Source: Owenia fusiformis | Lineage: Eukaryota; Annelida; Polychaeta; Sabellida; Oweniidae | Length of the DNA stretch: 64,000 nucleotides | Direction: 5' to 3' | Assembly (NCBI GenBank): GCA_903813345.2 | Contig: CAIIXF020000007.1 | Span: 16,786,714-16,850,713 of the forward strand | In this document: positions 59,546 to 64,000 of the stretch, in pieces | Position numbering within the stretch: position 1 is the first letter of the stretch | How the letters are laid out: each line of letters opens with the position of its first letter | The notes under the pieces: generated by a model | Databases searched by the model: none | The model's input: the letters and a program-made list of their open reading frames with translations, nothing else | What the model was told of the DNA's origin: nothing | Translations under genes and position numbers: made by a program

Positions 59546-59636
59546 ATTTAATGTTGCCAGTGAGGCATTTCTTGGGGCTGTATCTTGACTGCTAGAAAAG
59601 GCGAGTTTGATTTTAGTAGCGTTTTGATAGTGCCAT
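59546..59636 (-). CDS. Possible extracellular exon of the TIR gene
   Basis: The stretch has an acceptor CATTTTATAG, a donor AAT|GTAAGC and an open frame (WHYQNATKIKLAF, then NASLATLN) with two N-glycosylation sequons. It ends in phase 0, which would join the TIR exon if that exon starts exactly at its ATG. There is no recognised domain. Both the exon and the link are guesses. Confidence 0.25.
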
Positions 59637-60542
59637 CTATAAAATGACAAGAGTTACCGTGTATAATGCCAAAATTGTAGGAATAATGTTGACTTGGGAT
59701 CCATCTTCAAAAAGTTGTTCAACCTGTTGTGTCAAACTTTGCATTACATATCCATTTTAACTCATCAAAATCCAATTATCTCTTGATTTATCTTTACATT
59801 TCATGATCTTGTCATATATCTGATTAATACATGTAAACATCATTAACTGGAATCAACCAGAACTAATTAATATATGGACGGAATTCGGCGGATTTTTCAC
59901 ATGATATAAAAATATTCAATTACTGCCTCACATCTATGAACATGTATAAAAAATACTGTGTTTTACACTGTTTGTTTTTTACCCTGTTTTTGTAAATCGA
60001 TTATTTCCTTAATTGACAAAAGGATTCAAGGTTCTTAGTTATACATAGGTACACTAAATTGCCTGAGCTACCCACAGAGCCATGTTACCCTGCTATTATT
60101 ATGTAAAATAATATGATTGTCATTTTATAATATGATTGTCATACATAAAAATACAAAAACCTGGAGTAAAATGGGGCAATATTGCAATATCAATAAATTG
60201 AAACAAAATCGTAAAACATTCATATCAATATTAGTATAGAACTATCCCAGGTCCCTCTTGAGTCAGATAAAACTGAATTTATTGAATATTGAACATTACC
60301 CCTGAATACACAGCTTCTAGAAGTCTCTTATCACAGATACGCTACAAATATATACAAATCAGAGCACAATTGTAAAAATCACAATGTGTCAGCAAAGTCC
60401 GTTGTCATTGCAGATTGTTTCATGATTATCATTGGCAAAGCTAGATTGTCGTTTCTATGAGTCAATTGTTTCAATGGTTAAATTGTCATTACCATGGTGA
60501 GATTGTTGTTACCATGGTTAAATTGTTGTTGCTATAGTTAGA

Positions 60543-63500
60543 TTACAACAGTAGAGCTATGGATGTTGCTCCAGCAGCAAGTAGAATATTAACCACTACA
60601 GATCCAGCGCTGTTGGGACGATGGTCAGCTTGTACAGCAGTGTTACAATCTGTGGTTTCACAGCAGAATTGATTAAACTGGAAAAAGATATAGTACTTTT
60701 CTTACAAGATGCCACAAACAGATTTATAAGTGAATTAATAAAGTATGAAAGCCAAAACTTCACAAATTTAAGGCAAGACCTTAGACGACCCCCTATTATT
60801 CAAATTTTATGAACATATTGCAGGTATTAATTTCACAGGTAAGAATTTTCATGTGTGATATATTCTGGCTAGGTTTTCTGGTGATTTGATCTACTGTTGA
60901 ATCATTGAAAGTTCTTAAAAAATGTCCATAATAGGCAAAGGAGGACGGAAAGTATCGCAATAGATTTCGGACAGTCATATGTTGGATTTTGGTGCAAGTG
61001 CATATGTTAGGCCAATGCATTACCTCCAAGAAAAGTACTCAGAGAGATGGTAAAATATTTTCAATTTTGAGACAGGGATTAGATCAAAACAACCCACCCA
61101 CATATTTTTCTGAAATGTTGTCCTGATTTTCCTTCCACACCTGCTTTTTCAATTTTTGTTGCATCAATATGTTGGGTTTTGACACACAATTAATCCCTTT
61201 AAAGGAATAGGTAATTCCTTCAGGGGTTTTAAAGATATCCATTATGGGTGACCAAAATTAAGCTGAAAGCAATGGATCGCATGAGTTTTCCCTGTGGGAA
61301 AATAACATGGAAAATATTGTTTTCCACTTTATCTAAAGGAATTACTTATTCCTTTACAGGGGTTGAATGTGTCTCAAAACACAAAATATTGATGCTACAA
61401 AAATTGAGAACCAGGGGGAGAAGAGGTTGAAAATCAGTACAACATTTCAGAAAAAACATGTGGGTGGGTTGTTTGCACATTCTCTGTCTCAAAGTTATTA
61501 TCTTATCATCTCTATGAGTATTTTTCCTGTAGGTAATGCACTGGCCTAACATATGCACCAGTTTAAATCCTTAAAAAACAGACAAAATCCAACATATGAC
61601 TGTCTGAAATCTGTTGCGATACTTTCCATGCTCCTTTTAGGTAGACCCTTTAAATAGAACTCTTTCTAACAAGTAAATTCTTGGTGGTGGGGGCTACCCC
61701 TTCATCTAAGACATCCCCCTTAACTAAAATTGCTGTCAAATGGAGTAGACCGTAAATCATTAATTTTAAGAATTCCCCTGATGGCACCCAGAATACCAGA
61801 AATACACTATAACAATAAAGTTGCCTTACCGAAACATGGCCATCTCCCCTGGTGAACTGCTGGAAGAACCCATCGTCTGCCTTGGATTTATCATCGCACG
61901 TATATGTAGAATTAATGCCATGCACATCAAATGAAACATCCTTGGCAAAACAGCCTCTGTAGTGAAGCTCAGCGTCAGATGAACCCTTGAACTTGCTCCC
62001 AAGGTCAAATCTTGTCGACTAAAACAATTGAAAGAATCTCATGATATAGCACATACCATTATGTACTATTTGGGTGAGTTGCATACAGGGTACAAATTGT
62101 ATATTATACATACATGGCGTAAAACTGTACAGGATTGCAATAGTACATATAGTACGAATCACAAGGTTATTTCTGATTGTTTTTTGCTAAAAATGGATCA
62201 TAGTGTAAAATAGAATAAAATAGAAAAATACAAACATAACTCTGAGACCAAATTTTGTATCCATGTATTTGCGAATATTAATAGTTTAGCTTAGACATGT
62301 CTGGTCTATTGAACATTCATGTTGGTGCCTTTCTAGTATTGTGTCGTATTTTGCAAGAAACAATCCATCATTTTAAATTTGATTTCTACTGCAATTCTTA
62401 TTCCAAACTGACCAAACAATCAATTTATCAATCTGTAATTTATAGTCAATACATTAAGTTGATAAGCTCGGACCATACTATGATATAAACCTTAATATAA
62501 AGTTTATAAACAGGGGGAAGGACTTACAAAGCATGCAAAATTGTCATTAAAATCACAAGGCATCTTGAGAGCTGTTGCATTGACATCATTTCCATTACAC
62601 TTGGGCCCATTTGGACTGACTACAGGAGTATCATCAGCAGTAATGTTGCCTGAACCAGCATCCTCAGTGGCAGTGAAGCACATGTCACATGAGGCTGAAA
62701 ATATAAAAGGACATGGTTATATTTCTAATGGTTATGGGGGGGGGTGCAACCTTTGCACCCCCCCCCCTGGCTACGCCTATGACATATCAAAGATAGAATT
62801 ATTGTATGTGTAAAGTGTAAAAGCATGTGTCCAAAAATTCAGCACATGTATGTCAACTTTAGAATTTTGCGTGAAATATACGACGAGCACATGTCATAAA
62901 TAGGGTTATATGTGAGATATGCATGATTTAAATGGGACTTATAATCCTAGCAGTGTATATCTGTATGTAAGCTTTACTCACATTTACAAAAGCCACCAGT
63001 GGTAGGATAACCAGCTGAGTAGATGTCTAGCCTTGGTGGGAACTGAGGAGCTTCCATTTGCATGCTATGATCCTGATATTCAAAGAAAGTGAAGCCAGAA
63101 TCACAGCTAAGACATGTTGGCAGTGGATCAGTACACAAGTTACAGTTATCATCATATGTACTGCAATCTGGAATGGATAACCTCATGTTATCATCATATG
63201 TATAGAAATCTGCAATTCCTGACATTTAAGTTATCATTATAAGGTATGCAATGGTTAACAATATGATATCACCATATGTATTGTAATTTGCAGTGGTGGA
63301 GACTCTCTACATAAAAAACTGTTGAAATGTTCACTTCACTAACTTAAGGAAAGGCGACCAGTAGGTGCTTACATTTAAAAAGGCATAAAGTGGTGTGTAC
63401 TCACCAACGCAAGACAAACCATCACTGGCCACATATCTGTGGGGGGAGGCATCCCAGCTATTCTGGCCATTGCATGAGAAGCATTCTAACTGTAAGGCAG

Positions 63501-64000
63501 AGTCAGCATTAGCAGCAGTGTTGTATACATAGCCACATGTATTGCAGTTCTCAATGCCACCATTGTCAGTGTCACTACACTCTGAAAATACATACATCCA
63601 ATATGTTATTACATCATATGATTCTAAGGGGGTATGACTTTTATCCATGAGTACACTGATCATCGCAGAGGCTGGTGTTACACTTATATTAAACCATCAA
63701 GTGTTTAATGCATAACAAGATGGTAACTCAACACATCATGTCTACATTTACAAAAGTGCTGAATGTGGATCATTAAAATGGTCGCCATAACACTGTGTTT
63801 CAGCTTCTTGGTGGTGACGTAAAATTTGAGACAGAATCTAAGAATGAGAATCATCAAACTTACGCTTGCATGTCCAGATTGGCGTGCTTCCCGTTGTATC
63901 TTCATGGAGGAAATAGCCACTGTCACATGCCAAGCAGTTGATCTCTTCATCTGGTGAGGCCCCACTCCATTCACACATGTTGCAGTTGGCTATACCTGGC
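60543..64000 (-). CDS. Cysteine-rich GPI-anchored protein with Ly6-like C-terminal domain (5' end outside)
   Basis: Six in-phase exons: 64000-63864, 63581-63405, 63167-62982, 62694-62528, 62018-61830, 60677-60543. The upstream exons each carry repeats of the form N-CNXC...CLXCDSGYFL (ANCNMC, CLACDSGYFL; NCNTC, CFSC; NCNLC, CLSCDSGFTF), like furin or growth-factor-receptor cysteine modules. The last three exons look like one Ly6/uPAR domain: SSCDMCFTAT at the start and FNQFCCETTDCN at the end. The protein ends with SAGSVVVNILLAAGATS and a short hydrophobic tail to the TAA at 60543, a classic GPI-attachment signal with Asn/Ser-Ala-Gly before it. So the product is probably an extracellular protein tethered by a GPI anchor. 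Its ligand is unknown. Confidence 0.75.
60937..61638. mobile_element. 700-bp foldback element in last intron of the GPI-protein gene
   Basis: Inverted arms of ~300 bp start AAAGGAG and share GGAAAGTATCGCAA, CAGTCATATGTTGGATTTTG, GCATATGTTAGGCCA, AACAACCCACCCACAT and AAAGGAATA. The centre (about 61230-61310) is unique. No ORF of its own. Confidence 0.85.
62725..62785. repeat. G10/C11 hairpin with hAT-like end
   Basis: TTATGGGGGGGGGTGCAA faces TTGCACCCCCCCCCC and is followed by TGGCTACGCCTATGACAT, like the right end of the element at 34569-34816. It lies in an intron. Length of the homopolymer runs should be treated with caution. Confidence 0.5.

Noticed and set aside
1-64000. tRNA, rRNA or bacterial-type operons
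   Set aside because: No cloverleaf, rRNA core sequence, Shine-Dalgarno-led gene series or compact intron-less genes were seen.

Overview
This is a nuclear segment of an AT-rich animal genome. Genes are split by GT-AG introns, introns are long, and transposon remnants are dense. The gene content (a UFM1-activating enzyme, a RhoGEF, Ig and TIR-domain proteins, a berberine-bridge-type flavin oxidase, and non-LTR elements ending in ATAC-rich tails) fits a marine invertebrate. A lophotrochozoan such as a bivalve mollusc is my best guess, but it is an inference. There are no prokaryotic operons, CRISPR arrays, rRNA or recognisable tRNA genes.

Layout. 1-4.26 kb: 3' part of a non-LTR retrotransposon (end of ORF1, and an ORF2 with endonuclease and reverse transcriptase broken by one frameshift). 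4.3-5.5 kb: old satellite-like repeats. 5.6-8.5 kb (-): start of an Ig-domain protein gene (signal-peptide exon plus one V-type Ig exon). 11.2-39.7 kb (-): a large RhoGEF gene. Two genes lie in its introns on the opposite strand: a complete eight-exon berberine-bridge-like FAD oxidase (12.57-20.12 kb) and a cysteine-rich gene of unknown family (23.1-28.8 kb). 39.7-46.6 kb: gene-free, with satellite, retrotransposon 3' end and inverted repeats. 46.6-53.5 kb (+): complete UBA5 in 12 exons (397 aa). 54.7-56.3 kb (-): a membrane-anchored TIR-domain protein converging on UBA5. 60.5-64 kb (-): the 3' part of a cysteine-rich, probably GPI-anchored protein with a Ly6-like C-terminal domain.

The most striking signal is a pair of minisatellites lying across exon-intron borders of two unrelated genes. 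In the flavin oxidase, about 20 copies of a 54-bp unit carry the last part of exon 2 plus its GTAAGT donor. In UBA5, nine copies of a 63-bp unit carry the TTTTCTAG acceptor plus the first part of exon 9. Both unit lengths are multiples of three, so the genes present serial competing splice sites. In UBA5 the last four acceptors keep the reading frame, predicting protein isoforms with 0-3 extra 21-residue blocks.

The second theme is foldback DNA. At least a dozen long inverted-repeat elements sit in introns and intergenic DNA. They include a 4.5-kb element with roughly 1-kb terminal inverted repeats, a CACTA-type element whose 3-bp target duplication is supported by an empty paralogous site in the same window, a PIF/Harbinger-like MITE with TTA duplications, and a 1-kb mariner-type palindrome inside UBA5.

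All gene models were read by eye from splice signals, phase continuity and family resemblance. No search, alignment or transcript evidence was available.
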